A DNA stretch of 64,000 nt from Todiramphus chloris collaris. Taxonomy: Eukaryota > Chordata > Aves > Coraciiformes > Alcedinidae. Made by a program: the position numbers and the translations under genes. The DNA lies in assembly GCA_025345505.1 (NCBI GenBank), contig JANVCC010000174.1, positions 259,347 through 323,346 on the forward strand, written 5' to 3'. The first letter of the stretch is position 1. Every line of letters begins with the position of its first letter. Of the stretch, positions 63,880 to 64,000 are shown in pieces. The notes beneath the pieces were generated by a model that was not told where the DNA came from, ran no database searches, and saw only the letters and a list, made by a program, of their open reading frames with translations.

Positions 63880-64000
63880 CAGCTTTTGTCCCGCTGCAAA
63901 GGGCGCAGACGTCGGCTTCGCGGGCAGCTTTTGGAGCGCGCGTTCCTGAGTCATCGCGGCAGCGGAGAGGCTGAAAGTTTTCCAGACTTTGGGATCTGAC
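63880..64000. promoter_or_regulatory. CpG-dense stretch with GACGTC and TGAGTCA motifs at window end
   Basis: About 15 CpGs in the last 120 bp, a GACGTC core at 63908-63913 and a perfect AP-1 site TGAGTCA at 63947-63953. It may be the edge of a CpG island or an alternative EIF4G3 promoter extending beyond the window. Confidence 0.3.

Larger units (their letters stand above)
61474..64000 (-). other. EIF4G3 intron upstream of window exon 1 (continues beyond window)
   Basis: 2.5 kb of intron on the 5' side of the proline-rich exon. The preceding human exon text (ending AASDQKQ) is not found on the minus strand here, so that exon lies outside the window. The intron contains an A18 run near 63006, a 23-bp minisatellite with an assembly gap (63364-63487) and a CpG-dense stretch at the end (63880-64000). 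Confidence 0.65.

Overview
The window is vertebrate nuclear DNA, almost certainly from a bird. It has long introns, GT-AG splice sites and CpG-island promoters. Its interspersed repeats are nearly all CR1 retrotransposon fragments, recognisable by 3' ends reading like 'CATAGAATGG..GGTTGGAAGGGACC' or the reverse complement. I saw no Alu or L1-like sequence.

The main content is the 3' three-quarters of one gene on the minus strand, EIF4G3 (eIF4GII, the large scaffold of the cap-binding complex eIF4F). I placed 24 coding exons between 61473 and 16650. Their reading phases agree at every junction and give one open frame of 1,372 residues plus stop. The first roughly 210-220 residues (PABP-binding region) lie upstream of the window. 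In gene order the exons encode a proline-rich linker (60628-61473), the eIF4E-binding motif YDREFLL (48655-48788), the MIF4G/HEAT-1 domain (about 42029-35655), a disordered RFSAL-containing linker (35787-31078), the MA3/HEAT-2 domain (29983-22758) and the W2/HEAT-3 domain with its acidic tail (21386-16650). A long 3' UTR follows, probably to about 14385. The C-terminus ending EESEDN identifies EIF4G3 rather than EIF4G1.

Downstream of EIF4G3, 6.7-14.4 kb looks intergenic. At 5.4-6.7 kb there is a strong CpG island with a CCAAT box, GC boxes and a minus-strand non-coding first-exon-like segment ending at a good donor (5985). By synteny this is probably the HP1BP3 promoter, with 1-5984 as its first intron, but no HP1BP3 coding sequence is visible.

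The most interesting unexplained signals are in EIF4G3 introns. (a) Minus-strand coding-like segments at 57482-57616 and 58628-58690, with a duplicated exon-like 57-mer between and below them, are not part of the known eIF4G3 protein. (b) A 111-nt, phase 0-0 exon-like segment (46149-46259) has an inverted copy about 300 bp away, next to a dense CpG patch just downstream of the eIF4E-binding exons. (c) Two in-frame 5' splice sites 24 nt apart sit at the end of the eIF4E-motif exon. (d) A 130-nt possible poison exon lies at 52572-52701.
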